Assembly: GCA_001771365.1 (NCBI GenBank)
Contig: METP01000040.1
Location: forward strand, 60,958-102,430
DNA: 41,473 nucleotides
From: a candidate division WOR-1 bacterium RIFCSPLOWO2_02_FULL_46_20
GTDB lineage: Bacteria; Margulisbacteria; WOR-1; O2-12-FULL-45-9
Direction of reading: 5' to 3'
Positions within the stretch are counted from its first letter, which is position 1. Every line of letters starts with the position of its first letter. Positions 31,287-38,943 of the stretch are shown here, piece after piece. The notes beneath the pieces are model-generated. The model made no database searches. It had not been told where the DNA came from and saw nothing but the letters and a program-made list of their open reading frames with translations. The position numbers were made by a program, and so were the translations under genes.

Positions 31287-32460
31287 TGCCTCCTCCTGCT
31301 ATTTTTGATTTAATCACTACAATTGCCTTCTGCAGCTGGATATCTTCCGCGTCTTTTTCTTCCGATACCAGCTCAGTCTCCGCTTCTCCAGTGGGAACCA
31401 AAACCAAAACTTCCGGAGAAATACCCTTCTTGTTGATATAATCTCCGTTAGGAGTGAGGTACTTGGCAATGGTCACCAGCAGCGCCGAACCGTCATTTAA
31501 GCGCCTCACATTTTGAACCGAAGCCTTGCCAAAGGTTGTACTCCCTACCAAGGTGGCCACATTATTGTCTCTTAGAGCCCCGGCTAGGATCTCTGAAGCT
31601 GAGGCCGAAGATTCATTGATTAAAAACACCGTAGGCTTCTTCCACAAGACCCTGCCAGTCGAGGCAATCTGTTCTTTTCTGCCTTCACGATCGACGGTCT
31701 GCACAATTATTCCCTCTTCAATAAACATACTGCCAATATCAATGGCATTTTGCAGCAGCCCGCCGCCATTACCGCGCAAATCCACAATTAACCCATCGGT
31801 ATATCTTGATTCCCTCAGCGCTTTTTCAAATTCCTGGGCTGAATCAATTTTTTCAAAAGTATTTAGCTTTATATAGGCGATATTACTGTCCAGTTTTTTT
31901 GTTGTAACGCTATTTATCTTGATATTGTCTCTGACAATTGGCACATTTTTTTCTTCGTTCCACCCTTTACGCATGATTCCTAAAACAACCGTTGAGCCAC
32001 GCGGACCTCGGATTAAACTTACGGCCTCCTCTAACGCCATATCTTTCGTCGATTTTTTGTCGACCGTCTTAATCTGGTCCCCGGCTTTAAGCTTGGCTTT
32101 ATCGGCCGGTGTCCCTTCGATGGGAGAGATAATAGCAAGCTGCTTCTCCTTAATACCAATGTAGATACCGATGCCAGAATAAGACCCGCTCATTCTTATT
32201 TGCATTTCTTTATACGCTGTTGGTTCTACAAAGCGCGTATAGGGATCATCTAAAGCGTCCAAAAGGCCGCGAATCGAACCATAGACCAGCTTTTCATCTT
32301 CCAGATGTTTTTCAACATAATCACTTTTAACTATATCCAAAACCTGCAGATATGTTTCCAGCTTCCTTTCCAAATCTCCCTGGGCCCTAACCCTACCCAC
32401 AATCGAAAACGCGATAACCAAAACACCGATACCCAATAAAACCTTCTTCATTGTTTTCAT
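31273..32460 (-). CDS. ctpA: C-terminal processing protease (S41)
   Basis: A periplasmic Ser/Lys protease of 395 aa from ATG 32460 (AGGAGG upstream); a longer frame to 32532 lies in envC and is rejected. It has an N-terminal signal anchor (MKKVLLGIGVLVIAFSIVG). A PDZ domain follows at about 88-170 (GSYSGIGIYIG...GDQIKTVD). The protease core has DLRGNGGG, the nucleophile Ser285 in INESSASASE, and Lys312 in TFGKASVQ. CtpA-type proteases trim envelope proteins and often act on peptidoglycan hydrolases. It follows the envC-like gene by 22 bases, a common pairing. Confidence 0.94.
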   Translation of the reverse strand: MKTMKKVLLGIGVLVIAFSIVGRVRAQGDLERKLETYLQVLDIVKSDYVEKHLEDEKLVYGSIRGLLDALDDPYTRFVEPTAYKEMQIRMSGSYSGIGIYIGIKEKQLAIISPIEGTPADKAKLKAGDQIKTVDKKSTKDMALEEAVSLIRGPRGSTVVLGIMRKGWNEEKNVPIVRDNIKINSVTTKKLDSNIAYIKLNTFEKIDSAQEFEKALRESRYTDGLIVDLRGNGGGLLQNAIDIGSMFIEEGIIVQTVDREGRKEQIASTGRVLWKKPTVFLINESSASASEILAGALRDNNVATLVGSTTFGKASVQNVRRLNDGSALLVTIAKYLTPNGDYINKKGISPEVLVLVPTGEAETELVSEEKDAEDIQLQKAIVVIKSKIAGGGNGTI

Positions 32461-32482
32461 CTTTTTTCCTCCTTGCCAAATT

Positions 32483-33595
32483 CTACAAATATTGTAGAGG
32501 ATTCTGCGGTTTTCCATTTTTTCTAACCTCAAAGTGCAGATGCGGACCGGTTGAATAACCGGTACTGCCGACTAAGCCCACCACTTGCCCCTTGGCCACA
32601 ATCGCGCCTACGTTCTTATAAATTCGCGACATATGGGCATACACCGTAGAGGTTTTCTTGCCATGATCAATAACTACAGCTTTGCCATATCCATCCCACC
32701 AGCCGGAAAAGATCACTTCCCCGGCATCGGCCGCCATTATAGGTGTACCATATTTTGCGGCAATATCCAAGCCGGTATGGAAGTTACGGCCGCCATACAG
32801 GGGATGTCGACGATAGCCAAATTGAGAGGTGAGGCGTCCCCGCAGCGGCCAGGCCAGGGTTCCGCTGCCATAAACCCTGGCCCCGGTACGTGCTGCCATT
32901 TTTTTCAGGATAAGAACCTCAAGCTCACTAGAGCTTTTTTCAAGCTCAGCGACGTGGGCTTCGTACTCTTTTCTTCTCTGCTGAAGCTCCTTATACACCA
33001 AATTCTTATTCTTGGCTTTTTCAGCCACAATAACTTTATTTGATTCAATCTCCGCGGCTAATTCTTGGATTTGTTTCGTTTTAGTCTGAAGGGTAGACTT
33101 TTTACGATTGACACGTTCGACATCGGCCCTGACTCCCTGCACCAAGGTCGCGTCATAGTCTATTATCTGCCGACAAAAATAAAGGCGGTTCAAAAAGTCA
33201 GACATCGCGCCGGAAGTAAAAAGAAGTTGTAAAAAATTTAAGCCGCTGCTTTTGTAAACCTCTCTGACTCGGGCTTTTAATTTATTTTCTTTCTGTTCCA
33301 AGTCGCCAGCGGTTTCCTTTAATTCGGCGTTTAAAACTCCTATCTGCGCCTGGTTGGTTGTAATCTTTTTATTGGCTTGGTTCAAGCTGTTATTTGTCTG
33401 CTTAAGCTCTTTATTGATAACTACCAATCTCCCTAAGACTGCCTGTTCTTCTTTTTTAACTTCTAACAACTTTTGTTTTCCTATTTGAAGTTTTTCTTGA
33501 ATGTTTTTGAGTTTTATCTCTTCACTAACCTCTGCGGCAGGCGCCATGGCTGAGCAGATCATTATAAACAGGAGAAATACGACGACAATCCTCAT
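32483..33595 (-). CDS. EnvC-like coiled-coil LytM/M23 protein
   Basis: A 370-aa exported protein with an N-terminal signal peptide (MRIVVVFLLFIMICSAMAPA). Long coiled coils span ~25-110 and 155-235. A C-terminal M23 peptidase domain follows (250-370). Unlike E. coli EnvC, the zinc ligands are all kept: H273 and D277 in FHTGLDIA, and H354 in GPHLHFEV, plus H321 in VYAHMS. It is therefore probably an active peptidoglycan endopeptidase rather than only an amidase activator. TATAAT stands five bases before the ATG, in the gap after uvrC. Confidence 0.9.
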   Translation of the reverse strand: MRIVVVFLLFIMICSAMAPAAEVSEEIKLKNIQEKLQIGKQKLLEVKKEEQAVLGRLVVINKELKQTNNSLNQANKKITTNQAQIGVLNAELKETAGDLEQKENKLKARVREVYKSSGLNFLQLLFTSGAMSDFLNRLYFCRQIIDYDATLVQGVRADVERVNRKKSTLQTKTKQIQELAAEIESNKVIVAEKAKNKNLVYKELQQRRKEYEAHVAELEKSSSELEVLILKKMAARTGARVYGSGTLAWPLRGRLTSQFGYRRHPLYGGRNFHTGLDIAAKYGTPIMAADAGEVIFSGWWDGYGKAVVIDHGKKTSTVYAHMSRIYKNVGAIVAKGQVVGLVGSTGYSTGPHLHFEVRKNGKPQNPLQYL

Positions 33596-33617
33596 GGGAA
33601 ATTATATTAACACAATC

Positions 33618-34883
33618 CTAAGAGGCAAACAAGGACTTGGTTCTCCTTTCTCGATGATATATAATGGCCAGGCGGTGGACTTCGTTCCTGACGCGCTGCA
33701 ACAGCTGTAAGGCTCGGGAACCTGGCGCTAGCCGCAGAGGCATTATTCTGTTGGGAAAGTAAATTTCTTCCTCTTTCTTAGCTAAGCCAATAATAGGAAC
33801 TTTGCCTATCCCGGCTTCCGCAATTCCTCGCCACCCGGCATTGACTTGCGCTAAGCCTCCATCAACCACAATCAGGTTCGGTCGGGGCATTTTTTGGGCC
33901 AGGGTGCCGGCATAACGGCGTTTTACTACTTCATAGATAGCCGCAACATCGTTGGCTTTTTGTGCCAAGTTTTTAATCTTAAATCTTCGGTAATCACTCT
34001 TTAGGGGAACCCCGCCAAAAAAAGTTACCATTGCTCCGACAACATTTGTGCCGCCAATGTTCGAAATGTCAAAAGCCTCGATACGCATGGGGGGATTATC
34101 AAGTTTTAATTCTTTTTGCAGGTCACTAATTTCTGAGAGCACGCGCGGCGCGGGCTCGAGGCGCAGCTCTCTCCCCTCAATCATCTTAACCAAGAGTTTG
34201 GCGCTGTCGCGCCAAGCTGCGGCTTTTTCATAATCACGCGCTTGAGAAGCCTTAGCCATTTCTTGATTTAACTTATTTAAGGCTTGGCTCATCTTGCCGC
34301 GCAGCAAAGCCGCTATCCCCTGAACCAGCGCCAAGTAATCATCGTGTTTTATTCCTCCAAGACAGGGCCCAGCACACGCTCCAATACGATAATAAAGGCA
34401 AGGTTGTTCGCGTAAACGTAGAGGCGATTCTTTACACCATCTTATGGGAAAAAGTTTTTTAACCAATCGAACAATCTCTCGAACCATCCCTCCCTGATAG
34501 CGGCCAAAATAAAGCGCTCCATCACTTTGTTTTTTGCGCACCACAAATAGCCTGGGCCATTTCTCGTTAACCGTTAATTTGAGATATGGATATGATTTGT
34601 CGTCGCGCAGCGAGATGTTATAACGAGGTTTATATTTTTTTATCAGCTCGTTTTCCAGCAACAAGGCGGCCAGCTCGGATCCGGCAAGGATATAATCAAT
34701 ACTATCCAAGCGACTAAGCAAAACCGCGGTTTTTATTCCTGGAGTTTTAGAAAAATATGAAGTTACACGCTTGCGCAGCGACTTGGCCTTGCCAACATAG
34801 ATCACTTCTCCGCTTTTAGACTTGAAAAGATATACGCCGGATTTATAGGGAAGGGATTTTAGCTGCTCCTTTACGGAGGTCAT
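33618..34883 (-). CDS. uvrC: Excinuclease subunit UvrC, short form
   Basis: Makes both incisions in nucleotide excision repair. At 421 aa it is well below the usual ~600. The GIY-YIG domain is present (SGVYLFKSK...IYVGKAKSLRKR, 15-40). Four cysteines match the UvrC Fe-S site (150, 162, 170, 174, ending IGACAGPC). The UVR segment lies at about 205-235. The RNase H-like 5' nuclease has D272 (AFDISN), D341 (VVDGG) and H403 (EVHRLAI). The protein stops right after HRERRTKSLFAS, so the C-terminal (HhH)2 DNA-binding domain is absent, and the linker is short. Start overlaps rplI by four bases (ATGA). Confidence 0.93.
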   Translation of the reverse strand: MTSVKEQLKSLPYKSGVYLFKSKSGEVIYVGKAKSLRKRVTSYFSKTPGIKTAVLLSRLDSIDYILAGSELAALLLENELIKKYKPRYNISLRDDKSYPYLKLTVNEKWPRLFVVRKKQSDGALYFGRYQGGMVREIVRLVKKLFPIRWCKESPLRLREQPCLYYRIGACAGPCLGGIKHDDYLALVQGIAALLRGKMSQALNKLNQEMAKASQARDYEKAAAWRDSAKLLVKMIEGRELRLEPAPRVLSEISDLQKELKLDNPPMRIEAFDISNIGGTNVVGAMVTFFGGVPLKSDYRRFKIKNLAQKANDVAAIYEVVKRRYAGTLAQKMPRPNLIVVDGGLAQVNAGWRGIAEAGIGKVPIIGLAKKEEEIYFPNRIMPLRLAPGSRALQLLQRVRNEVHRLAIIYHRERRTKSLFAS

Positions 34884-35332
34884 GCTTGTTTGGCAATAAC
34901 TTTTATCTGCAGCCTGGCGTTAATGTTTCGAAATAGCTTCAGCACAACACTATGGTCGCCAATCACTTTAATAGGCTCTGCCAGCTCAAGCTTTTTCTTA
35001 TCAATTTCAATCTGAGCCGCTTTTTGCACCGCTTCCGCGATATCCTGAGAGGTGACCGAGCCAAACAATTTGCCCCCTTCACCAGCATCTACCGGAATTG
35101 AAATCTCCAACGCCGAAAGTCTTTTGGCCAGCGCCTCAAGCTCCATTCGCTTAACTGCCATGACTTTTTCTTTTTCTATATTTCTCTTTTCCATTTCCGC
35201 CACAGCTGTCCGCGTAGCCGGACCGGCTATTTTTTTGGGCAGGAGATAGTTTCTGGCATAACCAGGAGACACCTCAACTAAACTATCCGCTTCGCCTAAA
35301 CTTGGGACTTCTTTTAAAAGAATGACTTTCAT
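34880..35332 (-). CDS. rplI: 50S ribosomal protein L9
   Basis: A 150-aa L9 with its N-terminal globular domain (VILLKEVPSLGEADSLVEVS, then GYARNYLLPKKIA), central connecting helix and C-terminal domain (GSVTSQDIAEAV). The length and order match the family. It lies one base after rpsR, at the end of the rpsF-ssb-ssb-rpsR-rplI cluster, and overlaps uvrC by four bases. Confidence 0.97.
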   Translation of the reverse strand: MKVILLKEVPSLGEADSLVEVSPGYARNYLLPKKIAGPATRTAVAEMEKRNIEKEKVMAVKRMELEALAKRLSALEISIPVDAGEGGKLFGSVTSQDIAEAVQKAAQIEIDKKKLELAEPIKVIGDHSVVLKLFRNINARLQIKVIAKQA

Positions 35333-35333
35333 C

Positions 35334-35585
35334 TTATTCTACCGTGTAAGGCACCAAGCTCAATTGACGGGCTTTTTTTACCACTTTGGCAACCATTCTC
35401 TGGTGCAAGGCACAGCAACCGGTGTTACGGCGCGCCGCAATCTTACCCCGCTCGGACATAAAGCGTTTAACATAAGCAATATCTTTGTAATCAAGCGTCT
35501 TCTGATCCACGCAAAAAACACACTTGCGTTTTTTTCTCCTGTTAAATTGCTGCGCCTTTTTGGGTTTTCTTCTTTCTCTGGTCAT
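35334..35585 (-). CDS. rpsR: 30S ribosomal protein S18
   Basis: An 83-aa S18 with the usual core DYKDIAYVKRFMSERGKIAARR. It is the zinc-type (C+) form, with CVFC and CC in NTGCCALHQ supplying metal-binding cysteines. It has its own AGGAGG. The gene lies between ssb and rplI, as in most bacteria. Confidence 0.97.
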   Translation of the reverse strand: MTRERRKPKKAQQFNRRKKRKCVFCVDQKTLDYKDIAYVKRFMSERGKIAARRNTGCCALHQRMVAKVVKKARQLSLVPYTVE

Positions 35586-35597
35586 TACCCGTCCTCC

Positions 35598-35999
35598 TTA
35601 AAAAGGGATCTCATCACTTTCTATCACCGATTCCGGGTTCTGCTTGTCGGCAGACAGGTCGCGAGCCTGGGCCGGGGATTTACTTCCCAACATCTGCATA
35701 TTATCCAGCACAACCTCCGTCATGGTTCTCGTTGCGCCGGTCTTGTCTTGATAAGACCGTATTTGTAAGACTCCTTCAACGGCTACCGGGCGTCCTTTTT
35801 TTAAATATTCTCCGCAGATTTCAGCCAACCTGCGCCAGGCCACAATGTTTATGAAATCTACGTCCTGCCCGCCACCGGCATCTTTGCTCTTAAAGCGATT
35901 AACCGCGATAGCAAAGCGCGCCGCGGGGATTCCGGAGGTTGTGTATCTTAACTCCGGATCTCGTGTTAAATTCCCAATTAAAAATACTTTATTGTACAT
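35598..35999 (-). CDS. ssb: Single-stranded DNA-binding protein (copy 2 in cluster)
   Basis: A 133-aa SSB. The OB fold begins NKVFLIGNLTRDPELRYT and contains FINIVAWRRLAEICGEYLKKG and VEGVLQIRSY, the canonical SSB pattern. The C-terminal tail ends ESDEIPF, a complete acidic tip that recruits repair and replication partners. It is the closer of the two to typical bacterial SSB. It lies three bases after the other ssb. Confidence 0.94.
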   Translation of the reverse strand: MYNKVFLIGNLTRDPELRYTTSGIPAARFAIAVNRFKSKDAGGGQDVDFINIVAWRRLAEICGEYLKKGRPVAVEGVLQIRSYQDKTGATRTMTEVVLDNMQMLGSKSPAQARDLSADKQNPESVIESDEIPF

Positions 36000-36002
36000 G
36001 AT

Positions 36003-36356
36003 TTAAAATGGCAGCTCACTTACCAAATCGGTATCGTCGCTCGTGACTCCCGGGTGATCAAAAACTCTGACCTTATTGGCCACTACCTCAGTTGCCCAGC
36101 GGCGTTGTCCTGTTTGGTCTTCAAAAGCCCTGATTTGTATCCTGCCTTCTATCAAAGCAAGTTTCCCTTTTTTTAAATAGTCACGACTAATTTCCGCGGC
36201 CTTGGCCCAGGCTATTACATCTATAAGATCTGCTCCGCCCTGGGGTCGATCAACCGTCAAGCTAAATTTAGCCATGGGACGACCATCCATGGTTTCTCGG
36301 GTTTCTGGATCAGCAGTAAGTTTGCCTACCAAAATAATACGGTTAAGATTGGCCAC
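36003..36356 (-). CDS. ssb: Single-stranded DNA-binding protein (copy 1, divergent)
   Basis: A 117-aa SSB paralogue. The start is GTG 36356, inside the end of rpsF (14-base overlap) with GGGAG upstream; the frame is open further up to 36470 but only within rpsF. The OB fold is NRIILVGKLTADPETRETMD, DLIDVIAWAKAAEISRDYL and IEGRIQIRAFEDQTG. The tail is very short and ends TDLVSELPF, still an acidic PF tip. The two SSBs differ at many positions, so the duplication is old. Confidence 0.9.
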   Translation of the reverse strand: MANLNRIILVGKLTADPETRETMDGRPMAKFSLTVDRPQGGADLIDVIAWAKAAEISRDYLKKGKLALIEGRIQIRAFEDQTGQRRWATEVVANKVRVFDHPGVTSDDTDLVSELPF

Positions 36357-36729
36357 CAGCTTCTCCCTTAATCTCGCCAATATCAACAGCTTCAATTTCA
36401 GTTGCCGGCCTCTCCTCAAGGTTTTTTTCCGTTTTTGGTGAAGCTCTAAGAACAGAATAGCGAACAACATTTTCAGTAACTTTCAAATAATTGCTTAGCT
36501 CTTTGGGAACTTTTGTCTCTCCATTAAAATAAATTACTACATAATAAGCTTGGGTTAGTTTCGGGGCTTTCCCCAGGGTTGAAGCCAGGTGCCTGCTTCC
36601 CCATTTATCAATTTTATCCACCTCAGCACCAAAAGCCTTAATTTTCCCATTTACCTTGGAAACGATGCCATCGATCGCTTCTTCCCCCAGATTAGGGTCA
36701 AAAAGTAACATTAATTCGTATGAACTCAA
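36343..36729 (-). CDS. rpsF: 30S ribosomal protein S6
   Basis: A 128-aa S6 (YELMLLFDPNLGEE, KIDKWGSRHLAS, QAYYVVIYFNGE, NVVRYSVLR) with an acidic tail of about 25 residues. Start is TTG 36729, with an AGGGGGT site six bases upstream. It is the first gene of the ribosomal/ssb operon. An extended -10 box lies inside the 3' end of ychF. Confidence 0.95.
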   Translation of the reverse strand: MSSYELMLLFDPNLGEEAIDGIVSKVNGKIKAFGAEVDKIDKWGSRHLASTLGKAPKLTQAYYVVIYFNGETKVPKELSNYLKVTENVVRYSVLRASPKTEKNLEERPATEIEAVDIGEIKGEAGGQS

Positions 36730-36758
36730 AAAAATACCCCCTTTTTGCGCGAGAAAGT

Positions 36759-36767
36759 ATTATACCA
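36759..36767 (-). promoter_or_regulatory. Extended -10 box for rpsF operon
   Basis: On the minus strand TGGTATAAT (hexamer 36759-36764). The expected mRNA has a ~22-base leader with a Shine-Dalgarno, in contrast with the leaderless genes. Confidence 0.6.
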
Positions 36768-37827
36768 CGAATTTGACCAGAATCAAATCCCCGTCCTGCA
36801 CAAGATAACCCTTCCCTTCTGTATGAAGGACTCCCCCCTCTCTGGCTTTGGCGTAAGAGCCGGCTTCAATTAAATTATTATAATGAATAACATCTGCGGC
36901 AATAAATCCTCTTTCCATATCCGAATGGACTTTGCCCGCTGCCCGAGACAAGGGAGTTCCTGGCGTTACTGTCCAGGCACGGCATTCTTTTTTATTAGCT
37001 GTAAAGAAAGTTATTAAATCCAAAAGTTCATAGCTAGCTTTAATTAATTTCCCTAGCCCCCGGTCCCTAATCCCCAGTTCCTCTCTATAATCCTGGGCAT
37101 CATCTGGCGAAAGCTCAGCAATCTCAGCCTCAAGTTTGGCACATATTGAGATTAGCTCTCCCCCTTTAATTTTTTGTAATTGCTCTTTGTTGCCGGATTC
37201 ATCAACATTGGCAACAAAAAGGACCGGTTTTAAAGTTAAGAGTGGGAGGTTTTTTATAAAATCTTTTTCGTTGATAGCCAAGTTGACGGTTCGTGCCGGC
37301 CTACCTTGATCAAGAGCGTCGCGCAAACGCTGCAGAATCTCTGCCTCTTTCAAAAACTTCTTCTCTCCTGCCCTGGCTTTTATCCTAACTTCTCCCAGGT
37401 ATTTATCAATTGTAGATAAATCGGCCAGTATCAGCTCAATATTGATAGTTTCAATGTCCTTTGCCGGGTCAATTTCCCCTGAGACATGGGCAATCTCCTG
37501 GCTTTGAAAACATCTGACAACGTGAATAATGGCGTTAACCTCTCTAATGTGTGAAAGAAATTGGTTCCCCAGCCCCTCCCCCCGGTGAGCCCCCTTAACC
37601 AAGCCGGCAATATCGTAAAATTCTATAACCGTCGGGATAGCCTTTGCTGAGCCGGCAATCTTTTGGATCTGCCTCAAACGTTCGTCCGGGACTTCAACCA
37701 CGCCTATGTTTGGCTTAATTGTACAAAAGGGGTAATTGGAGACTTCTGCTTTTGCTTTTGACAGAACATTGAATAGGGTCGATTTGCCAACATTGGGGAG
37801 GCCAATGATGCCGAGAGTAAAACCCAT
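36760..37827 (-). CDS. ychF: Ribosome-binding GTPase/ATPase YchF
   Basis: A 355-aa Obg-family P-loop protein that binds ribosomes and prefers ATP. It has IIGLPNVGKSTLFN (G1), PFCTIKPN (G2), DIAGLVKGAHRGEGLGN (G3) and VANVDES as the altered G4 (usual NKxD missing, as expected for YchF). The C-terminal TGS-like domain holds FFTANKKECRAWTV, GKVHSDMERGFIAADVI and the DGDLILVKF end. A heptamer array (37048-37082) encodes the ELGIRDRGLGKL stretch. TATAAT ends 9 bases before the ATG. Confidence 0.97.
   Translation of the reverse strand: MGFTLGIIGLPNVGKSTLFNVLSKAKAEVSNYPFCTIKPNIGVVEVPDERLRQIQKIAGSAKAIPTVIEFYDIAGLVKGAHRGEGLGNQFLSHIREVNAIIHVVRCFQSQEIAHVSGEIDPAKDIETINIELILADLSTIDKYLGEVRIKARAGEKKFLKEAEILQRLRDALDQGRPARTVNLAINEKDFIKNLPLLTLKPVLFVANVDESGNKEQLQKIKGGELISICAKLEAEIAELSPDDAQDYREELGIRDRGLGKLIKASYELLDLITFFTANKKECRAWTVTPGTPLSRAAGKVHSDMERGFIAADVIHYNNLIEAGSYAKAREGGVLHTEGKGYLVQDGDLILVKFVV
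37048..37082 (-). repeat. In-frame heptamer array in ychF (5 units)
   Basis: On the plus strand: TTTCCCT, AGCCCCC, GGTCCCT, AATCCCC, AGTTCCT (NNYCCCN-like). The units are degenerate but keep a strict 7-base period. Confidence 0.5.
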
Positions 37828-37836
37828 ATAAAATTT

Positions 37837-37845
37837 ATTATAGCA
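37837..37845 (-). promoter_or_regulatory. Extended -10 box of ychF, leaderless
   Basis: On the minus strand TGCTATAAT (hexamer 37837-37842) ends 9 bases before the ATG at 37827. No Shine-Dalgarno. Confidence 0.65.
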
Positions 37846-37847
37846 TA

Positions 37848-37961
37848 TTAATTAAACGACCAGTGCCTGTCGTTCAATAAAAACAGCGGGGGTCTCCCTG
37901 GATGTGCGGATAGAACTTTGATCGGCGGAAAAGTTATCTCCCTTACAGTTGACAGTCCCAT
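37848..37961 (-). CDS. Possible 37-aa small ORF
   Basis: ATG 37961 has AAGGAG eight bases upstream and the frame runs 37 codons to TAA at 37848-37850, just above the ychF promoter. The peptide contains STVREITFPPIKVLSAHPG and ends DRHWSFN. No family is recognised, and it could be a chance frame or a broken gene. The rest of 37962-38057 holds only A/T-rich sequence. Confidence 0.3.
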   Translation of the reverse strand: MGLSTVREITFPPIKVLSAHPGRPPLFLLNDRHWSFN

Positions 37962-38057
37962 AATATATTCTCCTTAATAAAATTTGATTTATTTCTCTGT
38001 CCTATCGCACCCTTTCTTAACTAATTTCACATAATATTAGTCGTCTGATAATTTCTA

Positions 38058-38066
38058 TGGTATACT
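38058..38066 (+). promoter_or_regulatory. Promoter of the beta-barrel gene pair
   Basis: TGGTATACT (hexamer 38061-38066) is an extended -10 box. The start near 38073 would leave a ~25-base leader with AGGAGGA at 38086-38092, six bases ahead of the ATG. Confidence 0.6.
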
Positions 38067-38097
38067 CATTCTAAACTACATAAACAGGAGGAATAAA

Positions 38098-38931
38098 ATG
38101 AATTTTTTTATCATCGTGTTCGTCTGTCTGATTCTGATTTTGGGTAATTTTTCTTCCCCCACCCATGGCCAAACAATGCTCCCCCCAGGACAACAAATGA
38201 AGATGCAAAAAATTAAGGAGCGGATTGATCGCCTCCCGCCTAGGCAGAGAGGAGAGGCAATCCATACGCTGTCAAACAAACTGCAGAGAATAAAACAGCG
38301 GTTACGGGAAGTTAGAGACGCTGAACGTAGGGCCGCAATTGAAGCAGAGTTTGATCGGGTGACCAGGGAACTGGAATTTCTAAAAGCAGCCGTAGAAGAG
38401 TTTTCTCCGGAACAAACCCCCGGACCACTCCCTCCACCACCGCCCGACAGGCCCCTGAACCACCCGATGAATGAACCCCCCCCCAGACACATGGGCCATA
38501 AACCAGACAGTAGGCAAATAGGTCTTTCTGCTGGCTACGTTGCTGGTCTCCCTGGAGCACTGCTTGAGCTACGATTATTTGAACCATTTGATTTAATCTC
38601 CACCAGCTTAAGGGTTGGCGGGGCCTACGCTCAAGGAGCGGATTCTGCAGGAACTTCGAGGAAACACGTTCTGGCAGTATTAGATGGGATCTATCGGCTC
38701 AACCCTCCTCACACCCAGGGGATTAAATCGTACTTCGGTCTTGGATTTAATTACGACGTCTACACCAGCGGCCAACAAAATGGCACTTTGGGCGGACAAA
38801 TTTTCTACGGCATAGAAGGAGGCCAGACAATGGGGAGCCAGATGTTTTTTGAAGTTGGCTACGGGTTAATCCGCACCGGCTTTAGCCCAAATCAAATGGG
38901 GCTAACCGCGTTGTTGGGGTATAAATTCTAA
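38098..38931 (+). CDS. Secreted coiled-coil/outer-membrane-barrel protein A
   Basis: A 277-aa protein with a signal peptide (NFFIIVFVCLILILGNFSSP, cleavage likely after THG). A charged coiled coil follows at about 35-100 (RIDRLPPRQRGEAIHTL, LREVRDAERRAAIEAEF), then a Pro-rich linker (PGPLPPPPPDRP). The C-terminal ~150 residues are beta-rich with alternating pattern and Gly/aromatic turns, ending GLTALLGYKF. A terminal Phe after alternating hydrophobics is the outer-membrane barrel signal recognised by BamA. Function is unknown. The next gene is a paralogue 12 bases downstream. Confidence 0.65.
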   Translation: MNFFIIVFVCLILILGNFSSPTHGQTMLPPGQQMKMQKIKERIDRLPPRQRGEAIHTLSNKLQRIKQRLREVRDAERRAAIEAEFDRVTRELEFLKAAVEEFSPEQTPGPLPPPPPDRPLNHPMNEPPPRHMGHKPDSRQIGLSAGYVAGLPGALLELRLFEPFDLISTSLRVGGAYAQGADSAGTSRKHVLAVLDGIYRLNPPHTQGIKSYFGLGFNYDVYTSGQQNGTLGGQIFYGIEGGQTMGSQMFFEVGYGLIRTGFSPNQMGLTALLGYKF

Positions 38932-38943
38932 GGTCTAATAATT

